Assembly (NCBI GenBank): GCA_023053685.1
Contig: JALIGW010000001.1
Span: 224,524,434-224,588,433 of the forward strand
Reading direction: 5' to 3'
Length of the DNA stretch: 64,000 nucleotides
Source: Diadophis punctatus similis
Lineage: Eukaryota; Chordata; Lepidosauria; Squamata; Dipsadidae
Position numbers and translations under genes: made by a program. Of this stretch, positions 53,722-63,299 are shown piece after piece. Position 1 is the stretch's first letter; every line of letters starts with the position of its first letter. The notes under the pieces are model-generated. The model ran no database searches, was not told the origin of the DNA, and was given only the letters and a program-made list of their open reading frames with translations.

Positions 53722-53912
53722 TAAATATTTTGATATGATTATAAAGAATTTATTTAATTCAGCTAAAGGCAATCAACTGTGTGAGCTTCTGATTTATTCT
53801 GCAACAGAGAATTAATAGTGGGCCGAGAGCACACTAAGGACTGCATAGTAATTTAAAGCTGGAAGAAATTGCCTGTGTTTAGAAAGTATAAAAACAGGGC
53901 AGAATTAGCAGA

Positions 53913-54677
53913 ATGGCTGCAATGGAATTTAAGGAAAGCTCTGTGCCTCGTTTGGGCCAGAAGAATTACATTGTTTGGGCTGCGAAAATGGAATGTTTGC
54001 TGAAAGCTAAAGAGATGTGGTATATCATAGAAAATCCACCACAAGTGTTTGCAGCTGCTGATCAGAAAAGCCATGATCAAGCAATGGCTTATCTCATCTT
54101 GAATTTAGATGATGAACAATTTCTAAATGTTGCCAACTTAAAGACTGCAAAGGAGATTTGGTTGAAATTGAGAGCTGTGCACGTGAATGTTTCTGCATGT
54201 AATATCATGCAATTGTCGAGAAAACTTTACAGGGTCTGTTTGAAACCAGGTGAATCTGTAAAACAGTATTTAAATAAAATGCAAAGTTTATTTTTGGACT
54301 TAGAACAACATGGGATTAAATTCCCTAAATCCCAGAAGGTTTTATTGGTGTTGAACAGTTTAGATAAAACCTGGGACACAGTTTCTGCGATATTTGAGTG
54401 TAAGGAAGAGCAGGACTTAAATTTTGAGGCTTTAAAGGCATGCTTGCTTAATGAGGAAGAAAAGTGCCATTTTAGGAGCAGCCACGAGGAGGTGAAATTC
54501 CTGAGGAGGGGGTCCAGACTGCAAGTCTCCGAAGAAGGAACAAGCAGCAGATGGGACCAAGTAACAACACAGGAAAGATTGTGCAAGCAGAGAGCTCAGC
54601 AAGAGAGACATCGCTACATTTGCAGTGCAAGCACACATCTGAAAAGGAACTGTTTGCAGAGGAACAATTTGCAATGA
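53913..54677 (+). pseudogene. copia-2 Gag
   Basis: 254 codons open from MAAMEFKESSVPRLGQKNYIVWAAKMECLL. The N-terminal two thirds are a typical copia Gag (UBN2-like) domain: TAKEIWLKLRAVH, LSRKLYRVCLKPGESVKQYLNKM, LDLEQHGI, VLNSLDKTWDTV. The C-terminal part after about residue 190 no longer makes sense and the zinc knuckle is not readable, so a frameshift near 54490 is likely. Confidence 0.78.
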
Positions 54678-54754
54678 AGGACAAATGTGCAAGCAAAGAA
54701 AACTGATTAGCAAAAGGAACATTTTGGTGTTGCAAAAGTTTGCTATAGCAATAA

Positions 54755-55183
54755 CAGAGACAAGTGGCTAATAGACAGTGGGGCAAGTCAAACAATTGTT
54801 AATGGCTCTGAATTATTTACATGTTTGTTCCAGTAGCTCAAGAAGCTGTAGCTTTGGCAAATGGCCAGAAGGCAAAAGTCATTGGAAGAGGCAGTGTGAA
54901 AATTCCATATTTGGTATCAAGGTTTACCGATGTGTTATGTGTACCTGAGATGGAACATAATTTGTTAAGTGTGTCTAATTTAGACAAGCAAGGTTTTGAG
55001 ACTACTTTTGTAAATGGGAAGTGTCTCATCAAAAGGAATGGGAATATATGTGCACAAGGGATAAAGGAGGATAAATCTTTATGTATTACAGGGACAAAAG
55101 GTTCGACGTTCCCAGATATTTAAGAATGTTGCAGAGCATGATTCGTGCATTCATCTCCTGCACAGAAGACTTGGCCATGCTAG
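54755..55183 (+). pseudogene. copia-2 protease and pre-integrase region
   Basis: DKWLIDSGASQTIV (54762 on) is the aspartic protease active site. It continues in a shifted frame from 54821 (VALANGQKAKVIGRGSVKI, LCVPEMEHNLLSVSNLDKQG). The pre-integrase motif HRRLGHASFK ends where the hAT composite is inserted. Confidence 0.8.
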
Positions 55184-55395
55184 CTTTAAGGCAGTGGTTC
55201 CCAAACTTTTTCAGTCCACCGCCCCCTTGGTGCTACAAACTCATCCTCACTGCCCCCACCCCACCCCCTCAGGTGGGTGTGGCTTAGTGGTCAGGTGACT
55301 GGGTGGGCGTGGCCAACTTATAAAGTGTGGTGAAACTCACTTAACAACGCTCTTGCTTAGCAACCAAAATGTTAGGCTCAATTGTGGTCATAAGT

Positions 55396-55912
55396 CTTTC
55401 TTTCTTTCGTTCTTTCTTTCTTTCTTCTCTACCTTCCCCATTCTTTCTTGCTTTTTCTTTCTGTCTTCCTACCATCTTTCTTTTTCTTTCTTTCCTTTCT
55501 TTCTGTCTGTCTTCCTTCCTTCCTACCATCTCTTCCTTCTTTCTGTCTGTCTGTCTTTCTTCCTTTCTACTATCTTTTTTCTTTCTTTTTCTTTCTTTCC
55601 TTCTTCCCTCCTTCGTTTCTTTTTCTGTCTGTCTGTCTTCCTTCCTTCCTTCCTACCATCTTTTTCCTACCATCTTCCTTCCTTCCTTCCTTCCTTCCTT
55701 CTTTCTTTCTTTTTCTTTCTCTTTCTTTCCTTTTTCTTTCCTTCTTCCCTCCCTTCCCTTCCCTCCCTCCTTTCTTTTTCTGTCTGTCTTCCTTCGTTCC
55801 TACCATCTTTCTTTCTTTCTGTCTTCCTCCCTCCCTCCCTCTTTCTTTCTTTCTTTCTTTCCTCCCTCCCTCCTTTCTTTTTCTGTCTGTCTTCCTTCCT
55901 TTCTACCATCGT

Positions 55913-55992
<80 letters not shown>

Positions 55993-56075
55993 TTTCTTTT
56001 TGTCTTCCTTCCTTCCTTCCTCCCTCTCTCTTTCTTTCCTTTTTCTTTCCTTCTTCCCTCCCTTCCCTTTCCTCC
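55396..56075. repeat. (CTTT)n/(CCTT)n microsatellite
   Basis: About 680 bases of imperfect CTTT and CCTT units with TCTGTCTG interruptions. Overlapping frames of 257-299 codons on the plus strand are serine/phenylalanine/leucine repeats without stops, not genes. Confidence 0.96.
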
Positions 56076-56106
56076 CGCCAGCCGTGGCCAGGCCGCCGCC
56101 GCTCAC

Positions 56107-56440
56107 CCAGGCCAATGGCTTGGTAAGCGTTCTCCAAGTCATGCACCAGGTCGCAGAGAGCCATCAAGGCCGGCTGCCGTGTCAGCAGCTCGGGGTGCTG
56201 CAACTCTTCATTGAGCTTGGGGAGGCCTCGGCGGCCGAAGGCCACAGGCGCCTTGGTGGGGTCGATGTCAGGGGGCAGCTGTGCCGAGATCCATGGGTGC
56301 TCCATTATGGAGGGGAGCCCGCCGAATTGCACGCACCGGATTGCTAGGTGACAGGGACACCGGGCAGGAAAGTCCGCGCACACGCAGGTTCCGCAGCAGG
56401 GCCTTCTTGCAGGTCTGCGAGTGCTCGCCCGAGCAGCTTC
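56107..56440 (-). pseudogene. RSPH14: Captured first coding exon of an RSPH14-like gene
   Basis: On the minus strand an ATG at 56305 opens MEHPWISAQLPPDIDPTKA, VAFGRR, LPKLNEELQ, LLTRQPALMALCDLVHD and AYQAIGLG, 66 codons, then stops at a GTGAGC donor (56101-56106). From memory of the family, this resembles the N-terminus of the radial spoke head 14 homologue (RSPH14/RTDR1), an armadillo-type axonemal protein. The GC-rich sequence upstream of the ATG could be its 5' UTR and promoter. No second exon follows; the microsatellite begins immediately. The likely reading is a gene fragment carried by the transposon. The gene identity needs a search. Confidence 0.6.
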
Positions 56441-56480
56441 GGGAGAGGTCGGCTTCCCTCGTCGCTGTGCCATGCTCAGT

Positions 56481-57100
56481 ACCTAGCACTTGTAACTCTG
56501 TCGCATTCCACGCTCTTGGGTCCAGGGCAGCCCATTCTGAAAGAAAACGTCTCGCATTTTCTTTCAGAATGGGCTGCCCTGCACACAAGAATAAGGAACG
56601 CGAGGGAGCTTCAAGTGCTAGGTAGGACGCATAGTGGGACGCAGTTTGGGGTGACCAGTTGTGCGGGGCAGGGCGGAGCGGAGTGGAGCAGAGCCTGGGC
56701 AGGGGCTGGGCGGGCCGCAAGATGGGCATCATACCTAGCACTTGTAACTCCATCGCATTCCACGCTCTTGTGTGCAGGGCAGCCCATTCTGAAAGAAAAT
56801 GTCTCACGTTTTCTTTCAGAATGGGCTGCCCTGCCCATAAGAACGAGGAACGCGAGGGAGCTTCAAGTGCTAGGTAGGACGCAGTTTGGGGTGACCAGTC
56901 GTGCGGGGCGGAGTGGAGTGGAGCCTGGCGGGGGGCTGGGCAGGCCGTGAGATGGGCATCATACCTAGCACTTGTAACTCTGTTGCATTCCACGCTCTTT
57001 TGTGCCGGGCAGCCCATTCTGAAAGAAAACATCTCGCGTTTTCTTTCAGAATGGGCTGCCTTGCACACAAGAGCGAGGAACGCGAGGGAGCTTCAAGTGC
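56481..57100. repeat. Three tandem palindromic (foldback) units
   Basis: Units at 56481-56623, 56733-56875 and 56963-57100 (last truncated) each start ACCTAGCACTTG and, where complete, end CAAGTGCTAGGT. Each contains the strong inner inverted repeat CAGCCCATTCTGAAAGAAAA / TTTTCTTTCAGAATGGGCTG. Spacers of about 109 and 87 bp are also similar to each other. Each unit could fold over most of its 143 bases. Confidence 0.88.
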
Positions 57101-57220
57101 AAAAGCATGGCGAACCACCTACCGCTCCCGTTGCCCCCCTTGCCTCTCACTGCCCCCCTAAGGCTTCCCACTGCCCCCTGGAGGGCGGTACCACCCACTT
57201 TGGGAACCACTGCTTTAAGG

Positions 57221-58440
57221 TTTTGCAGCAAATGCAAGAGTTTGCAGAAGGGCTAAATTTGAAGGGCTGCAAGGCATATTTGGACTGTGCAGTATGCAAA
57301 GCATCGAAGTCCAAGGCATTCCCTGTCAGCAAATATAGCAGAAGACAAACAAAGAGAGCTCTAGAGCTGGTTCATGTAGATCTGGTGGGACCTATGCAAG
57401 CAGTTTGGGAGGAGCAAAGTATGCGTTGGTCATTGTCGATGATTACAGCAGGTTTGGGTTTTGCTACTTGCTTAAGAGTAAAACAGAGGTGCTACAGCAA
57501 TTTAAAAAATGGGTAAGCTTTGTAGAGAGAAGGTACAAACAACAGGTGTGTCGGTTGCAAACTGACAGGAGGTACTGAATTTATGTCAACAAAATTTCAA
57601 CAATGGTTGGGACAGTTGGGAATAAAACACAGATGTACAAATCCTTACACAGCAGCAGAGAACGGCATGGCTGAAAGAAGGAATGGTGTTTTGCAAACAA
57701 TAAAAGATTCATTACTGGAGGATTCTGGTTTGAGCAGGACATATTGGGGTGAAGCCATATTGACTGCCAATTATTTAGTTAATAGGCTGTGGAGTTCCTC
57801 CATTAATAATACTCCATATGCAATTCTATATGGAGTTCCTCCATTAATAATACTCCATATGCAATTCTATATGGGAGAAAGCCATCTCTGGCACATTTAA
57901 GAATATTTGGAAGTACTGCATGGGTACATATTCCGAAGGCAATCAGACGAAAGGGACATCAAAAGGCTAAAAAGCTCAGGTGTGTGGGCTATGAGCCAAG
58001 GTCAAAAGGATATCGCTTTAAGCGATGGAAGTAAAATAATTGTAATTTCAAGGTCTGCTAGTTTTGCAGAACAAAATTGGGACAGAATTAATGCAAATTC
58101 TGGGTATGTTCACTTAGTGGCGGTGATCTATTTAATGACAATAACTCATCTAAAGATGGAAAACTGCTTATTGAAGATGTCAATGTTCAGGGAGGAGAGG
58201 CTGAACAAGATATGAAGCCAGAAAGGCTTGAAACACAGGAGCAGTCAATGCCACGTAGGTCAGAGTGATGTAACAAAGGGATTCCACCTGACAGGTATTC
58301 TGCCAGCAAGGTAAAAGTATGTAATGTGTGGTATGAGCCAAGAAGTTATAAAGAAGTGTTGGCATTACCAAAAGCTGAACAAGAAAGATTTCATCCATGG
58401 GAGACCAATGACACTTTGAATGATTCCAGCCTTACCTGAT
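57221..58440 (+). pseudogene. copia-2 integrase and downstream remnant
   Basis: Resumes with VLQQMQEFAEGLNLKGCKAYLD and the CAVC zinc ligands, then LELVHVDLVGPM, with frame changes, to GGTEFMSTKFQQWLGQ and NGMAERRNGVLQ (catalytic E region) and YWGEAILTANYLVNRLWSSS. A 41-bp tandem duplication at 57791-57872 shifts the frame. The remainder to 58440 (GYVHL..., PRSYKEVLALPKAEQERFHPWE) corresponds to the linker before reverse transcriptase. No reverse transcriptase domain follows. Confidence 0.82.
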
Positions 58441-58584
58441 AAATCTGGAAGTTGATGAGCATCAACATCTGCAACAAAAGATAGACTAGAATTAGTGAAA
58501 TACACATTATAAAAATGGGTAAGTCATAGAGTGTTTTTTTAAAAAATAGTAAATGCATGGGTTTATAACTTCTATGAATGTCTA

Positions 58585-58672
58585 GCAATAGCAATATCAC
58601 TTAGACTTATATACCACTTCACAGTGATTTATAGCCCTTCTTAAGTGGTCTACAGAGTCAGCATCTAATCTG
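58585..58672 (-). mobile_element. SINE 3' fragment
   Basis: AGCAATAGCAATATCACTTAGACTTATATACC followed by GTGGTCTACAGAGTCAGCATC resembles the tail half of the SINE at 62525-62765. Truncated. Confidence 0.65.
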
Positions 58673-58679
58673 TCAGGTC

Positions 58680-59395
58680 CTGGTGATTTACAATTGTCAA
58701 GATCAGACAGGTGTTCTCTTACCATTTTCTTGCTTATTTTAATTTTTATTTCTAGGCTGTCTTTTACAGTTATGTTTTGGGTAGATTAGGCTATAGTTTC
58801 TTTTTGCATGAAGACTGATTCAAAGAATAAGTTAAGTAGCTCTGCTTTCTTTCTACTGCCTGTTACTTCCTTGCCATTTTCTCTCTGTAGTGGACCAACT
58901 GTTTCCTTGACTTTTTCCTTGTTATTTATATGTTGAAAGACACTTTTTAATTTTTTTTTAGTTTTGTTTCTTTCATATTTTGTACTTGTCCTTTTTGTCT
59001 TTCAGTTTATCAAAGAGATCTTTGTACAACCATGCTGGTTTCTTCTTGGATTTCTTTTTCTTTTTCAGTGGTATTGTACTAGGGTGGGCTTTTATGATCG
59101 TATTTTTCAGAGTTTCCTGTGCTTCTTGAGTTGTTTTCCCTGTAGGATTTTTATCCATGGAATCTTTCCTGTGCTGTCTCTGAGTTTGTTAAAATCAGCT
59201 CTTTTAAAGATTAAGACATTGGTTGGATTATGTTCTATTACTTGTGTTTACATTGTATTGAATTATATTATCATGTGGTCACTCTCACCCAAAGTTTCAG
59301 CAACTTCAACTCCCTCTATCACTTCTCTATTAGTAAGAACTAGGTCTGGTATAGCTTTTTCTCTAGTTCCCTCCTCTGCCCTCCCATCCTCTTAG
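58680..59395 (-). mobile_element. CR1 LINE ORF2 fragment (endonuclease end to reverse transcriptase start)
   Basis: Read on the minus strand it gives the end of the endonuclease (AIPDLVLTNREVIEGVEVAE, SDHMIIQYN), the linker (FKRADFNKLRDSTGKIPW, KKPAWLYKDLFDKLKDKKDKY) and the start of reverse transcriptase (ENGKEVTGSRKKAELLNLFF, HLSDLDNCKSPGPDRL). These are characteristic CR1 segments. Stops and shifts are present and both ends are truncated. Confidence 0.82.
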
Positions 59396-59439
59396 GATAA
59401 CAAAATTGTTGGATAGGTTGGTTAGAGATCTGTTTGATC

Positions 59440-60120
59440 TCTCCCTTGCTGCCCTGGAATGGGACAACTCCATGCCACTAGCTTGGTGTGGCCTGCTGCT
59501 GGTGGCTTTCTTGCCACTACCAAGTCTCCTCTGCTAACTTGGTACTATTTCTTCACAGGACATCTCAACACTGGAAATTCACTTTCGGGATTACTTGCTG
59601 CAGGCGCTGGATGGACAGCTGGGTGAGTTAGCAAGTGAGTGAGCAAGCGGGCTGTCAGAGGGGAGCAACAATGGGTGGGCACTGGATGGAGAGCAGGCAT
59701 GAGGGTGAGCAAACGGGCTGTCAGAGGGTGGCAGTGGCAGGTTGGCTTTGCCCTGAACACTGAACTGGAAGTTCAGCTGCAGCAGAGAAAGGGATGCAGG
59801 TGGGGAGAAAGTGGCAGGGGGGCTTCCTATTTTGACACTCCTCGCCAGTGCCTCTGCATCTTGGGCTGCTCCAGTTGGAAAGCAAGTGAACAGGTTTTCA
59901 GAGGGAAGCATAGCAGCAGCACTGAGTGGGGTACTTCTCATTTTGACCCTCTTACCACCGCTGTTGCCTCTGCAAATTGGCTCTGGACCGAATGGGCAGC
60001 TTGGCTGTGGTGGTGTGCGGGCAGTGGGCTTCTGCCACTCTGCAAGTTTTTAAAGTGCCATGGTCCTTCCAGTTTCTTTCTATGCTGCGGCTTTGCCAGG
60101 TTTTTTTTAGTGATACACCT
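59440..60120 (+). repeat. Left arm of a long imperfect inverted repeat
   Basis: Recurs in inverted orientation at about 63300-64000. Shared blocks include TTTCTTCACAGGAYATCTCAACA, GCGGGCTGTCAGAGGGGAG-type sequence, GGCTTCCTATTTTGAC and TTCTATGCTGYGGCTYTG. A 166-codon frame inside (59639-60139) has no recognisable protein features. Confidence 0.75.
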
Positions 60121-60124
60121 CTGC

Positions 60125-63100
60125 ATCTTTGTTTTTTGACAATTTTTTTTATTTCCTCCATCACTTCATATACAATTTAATACACATACTGTATACCTTA
60201 AGATATTACAATAAAAATACATATTTTTTCAATATAATCAATCATTCAAAGATCAGTGTCTTATTCAACACTTGCCTCCTCAGTCATCAGTCTGTTCTAC
60301 TTTATTCCATTACACTCCCCTCTCTCTATCTCCAACTTCTCCTCCTACTTTCTAACTCCTTCCCTCTTCCTCTACCTTCTCTACACCTTCTCTTCCTCCC
60401 CTTCTACTTCCTCTTTCACTTTCTTTACCTTTCCTTGAGTGCTTTTTATACTAATTCATTTTATGTTTGACAGACTGATGTTAATCTCAATTTTAAACTA
60501 ATCATATCTCTTTAAAAAAATTTAACAATTATAATTATATTATTATTCTTTTTATGTAGTACTTTCTTCTAGGTACATGCTGCTATTTCCATCTTACCTC
60601 CCAAAAAAAAAGAAAAAAGAAAAAAACAATTTTCTAATTTTGTCATCTGGGATGTTCACCAGTTAATTTCAAATTTCCTTCCAAATTGACCGCTTTTCAC
60701 TTAACTTCTCAAGATATTTACTGTCTCCTACTTCTTAATTTTATGCCATATTGCTTCTTCTAATTCTTTAGTCTCTTTATTCATCGTTTCTGTTTTTTAT
60801 CCTTTCTTCTATCAAAAAACTAAATGCCCAATTATACTTTTAATTTCTCATATTAATCATCAAAATTCTTTAATTGTATCCACTCCATAATTTTACATTT
60901 AAACCACTCTCATATATAAAAATAGTACACAATCATAATATACCATAATATATAAAAAAAAATAGAAAGGAAAAGACAAAAATTGTAAAAAGAGAAAATA
61001 TAAAAAGGAAAGGAAAAGATCCAAATCAATTAACTTACCAAATCTCTGCTTAATAAATTTTTAAAGTAATAAACGCTCATAGTATACCCTGTTCATTTTT
61101 AACATTTAGGTAATTTCCCTTAAGTTCTAATAATCATATTTATTCAATTTTTCTCATATTGTCATTATTTTATCCACATTATTCCAAGCAATTCCACAGT
61201 CCTTTATAAAAAGAACAAAAGGAGGGAAAAAAGGTCTTTAAACTTCTAACCAGATAGTTATATTAATTATATATATCAAAATATTTAATCAATTAACATA
61301 CTTATCACAATTAAATCTAATATAGTAATAAAAAAGAAAAAAGGAAAAGGAAAAAAAGGTAAATAGTAAAAAAACATCATTTATAATATTTCAAAGTCTT
61401 CATCCATTCCCTTTTAATTTCCCAATTACTTCCATTTTATATATGTATTTCCTCCATCCCCATTTCCTTAACTTCTTCCCTTTCTTTCGTTTACCTTTAT
61501 ACCAATCAGGTCTCATTTCCCACGCTCTTTTTTTCCTCTTAAATCTACTATCTGTATGTATCTAGTTTTCCCCATTCGTTTATTTAATTTTTTGTATCTT
61601 AAAATCTTCTTCCTCAATCTGAACATCATCATTTTTATTATCTTTATCTCTATTTTCACTGTTAATCCCAGTGGAATCGTTATAAATCTCAACATAATCA
61701 TTAATCAATATTACATTTTCAGTGTTCTTTTCCTTTTCATCATCGTTTATGATATTTCCATTAATCTTCTTGCCTTCATCTGTTATTCTTTCCTTTTCCT
61801 TTTCCATGCTTTCCCCTTTCTCCATTGCGTCCAATCCAAAGCGTCTTCTTAAATCTTTAAACAAACCTTTCAACAATTCAGTCATTTCTTTGTAATTAAT
61901 ATCCCCCATATTTTCAGAATTATGTTTCTCAAATCTAAAATCTTATAAATGAGCTCCAACTATTAGTTGGGATCTTCCTGTGCCACAAAGCAAATTTTTT
62001 TCAAAAAGTTCCAAGAGTTTTTAACAATCGTTTATTTCTTTATCAGCAAGATCACAAATCACCAAATTTTAATAGTCCTTCCAGCTGCTAATAATAATAT
62101 ATTTCACAGCCTTTTTAATTATCTTCTAGTAAAATCTCACCAATTAGATCCTTTTAATTTCCATTTAGTTGTTACAAGCCCAAATCTTTCTTGCAGTTCC
62201 TTTGTTGTTAAAATTCAATCCAATTTAGTTCTTATCCAGCTCAGTCCAAATATCTTTCTTTTCTACAGTAACAAGTTGCTCTGTTCAAAAACAACAGCTG
62301 TCAAAACATTCCTGGTAATATTTCTGGTAATATCCCACGCTTACAATAGCTCCTCCAACCAGCAGATGGCTCTGTTTCAATCTCCCAACTCTGTCTTTTA
62401 TTATTATAATCCAATTCTTCCGTTTTTAAATCAATTCCACCGACCAAATTGCTTTCCTTTAAATTCCAGATCTTTAAAAGTAAAACTCCAAATCCTCAAT
62501 CAATTGGGCTCTAGTTATAATTAGCAATAGCAATATAGCAATAGCACTTTTCTTATATACCGCTTCATAGTGCTTTACAGCCCTCTCTAAGCGGTTTACA
62601 GAGTTCAGCATATTGCCCCCAACAATCTGGGTCCTCATTTTACCGACCTCGGAAGGATGGAAGGCTGAGTCAACCTTGAGCCTAGTGAGATTTGAACAGC
62701 TGAACTGTTGAACTAGCAGTCAGCCTGCAATGGCTGCATTTAACCACTGCACCACTTCAGCTCTTCAGCTCTTCTTTTTCCATTTAGGAAAAAAAAATTC
62801 ACTCTATATTCTCCATATGCCAAACAGCTGCTCCTTCACTTCCAGTCCTTTTGTTCCCCTTTATTATGGCCAAGTAAAATTTCTTAAAGCTTTCTTCGGC
62901 AATATCACTCACCAGCTTCTACTGTCTTCTTCACACTCACCAGCACATCGCTTTTAATTTTCTTTCCCAGTGACTCCAACTCACCAATTCAATCCTTTCA
63001 GATGTGACCACTGCGGCTAAAGACGACGCTTTGGAAGGTCGTCTTCCATACGCCGCCAGTCGAGGAGACTAAGCTGGCTCCCTGGGGGGTTTGCCACCCC

Positions 63101-63250
63101 ACCCAGTCTGCCAGCAGATGCTCCTCTTCTTCACCATCCCTCCTGGGTGGCTCTGACCCGGTCCTGACCGGACCAGGCCCCCGGGCGATGCAGGTTCAGG
63201 GCTTTCCTACAGGACGCGGGGAAGGCTCTGTAGCGCCGTGGAGCTGGCCA
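60125..63250 (-). mobile_element. L1-like 5' region, antisense (tentative)
   Basis: On the minus strand a GC-rich block (63250-63010) is followed by an A-rich leader and an open frame of 109 codons at 61909-61580 (MGDINYKEMTELLKGLF). This layout resembles the 5' region and ORF1 start of the L1 at 14553, but I could not align the proteins. Beyond 61580 the sequence is AT-rich with stops in all frames. A SINE is inserted at 62525-62765. Confidence 0.4.
62525..62765 (-). mobile_element. tRNA-derived SINE
   Basis: Minus-strand start AGAGCTGAAGTGGTGCAGTGG, B box GTTCAAATCTC, body CCTTCCATCCTTCCGAGGT and a tail of GCTATTGC units. Same family as 53039-53721. Confidence 0.85.
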
Positions 63251-63299
63251 CGCCTTCTCCCTTGAATTTTGCTTCTTATTCCTCATAGTGCTATTTTTA

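Larger units (their letters stand above)
52813..53806 (+). repeat. copia-2 5' LTR with nested SINE
   Basis: Starts TGTTGGAATATTCATG and ends TTCTGCAACA. Without the SINE (53039-53721) the LTR is roughly 300 bp, similar in size to that of copia-1. With no 3' partner the ends are judged from the TG...CA termini and from the start of gag 107 bases later. Confidence 0.65.
55192..57212. mobile_element. hAT-type composite carrying a host exon and palindromic repeats
   Basis: Left end CAGTGGTTCCCAAACTTTTTC; right end CCACTTTGGGAACCACTG is its inverted counterpart. The 8-bp duplication CTTTAAGG flanks it (55184-55191, 57213-57220) and the copia-2 integrase reads on across it. Between the ends are a minisatellite unit, a long pyrimidine microsatellite, a segment resembling a gene's first coding exon on the minus strand, and three foldback units. 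There is no transposase frame, so it would depend on an autonomous hAT. Confidence 0.85.
52813..58440 (+). mobile_element. Second Ty1/copia element, decayed (copia-2), 3' end missing
   Basis: A 5' LTR (52813-53806) is followed by gag, protease, the GAG-pre-integrase region, integrase and a fragment leading toward reverse transcriptase, ending near 58440 without a 3' LTR. The pre-integrase block LLHRRLGHASFK...NLKGCKAYLDCAVCKASKSK is clearly related to that of copia-1 (HKWHRRMGHASF...NFKGCKVHLDCAVCKKAKSK). It contains SINE and hAT insertions and many frame breaks. Confidence 0.82.

Noticed and set aside
55353..56473. Open frames of 257-299 codons on the plus strand and 268 codons on the minus strand
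   Set aside because: They consist mostly of the CTTT/CCTT microsatellite, which contains no stop codons in these frames. Only the minus-strand stretch 56107-56305 looks like real protein.
56268..57068. 266-codon minus-strand frame over the foldback units
   Set aside because: Its protein repeats three times in step with the DNA repeat and crosses hairpins; it is a by-product of the tandem array.
56481..57100. Evenly spaced repeats as a possible CRISPR array
   Set aside because: Units are 143 bp, self-complementary, with similar rather than unique spacers, and the genome is vertebrate.
59639..60139. 166-codon open frame in the left inverted arm
   Set aside because: It does not stay open in the right arm and has no recognisable motif, so it is probably chance.
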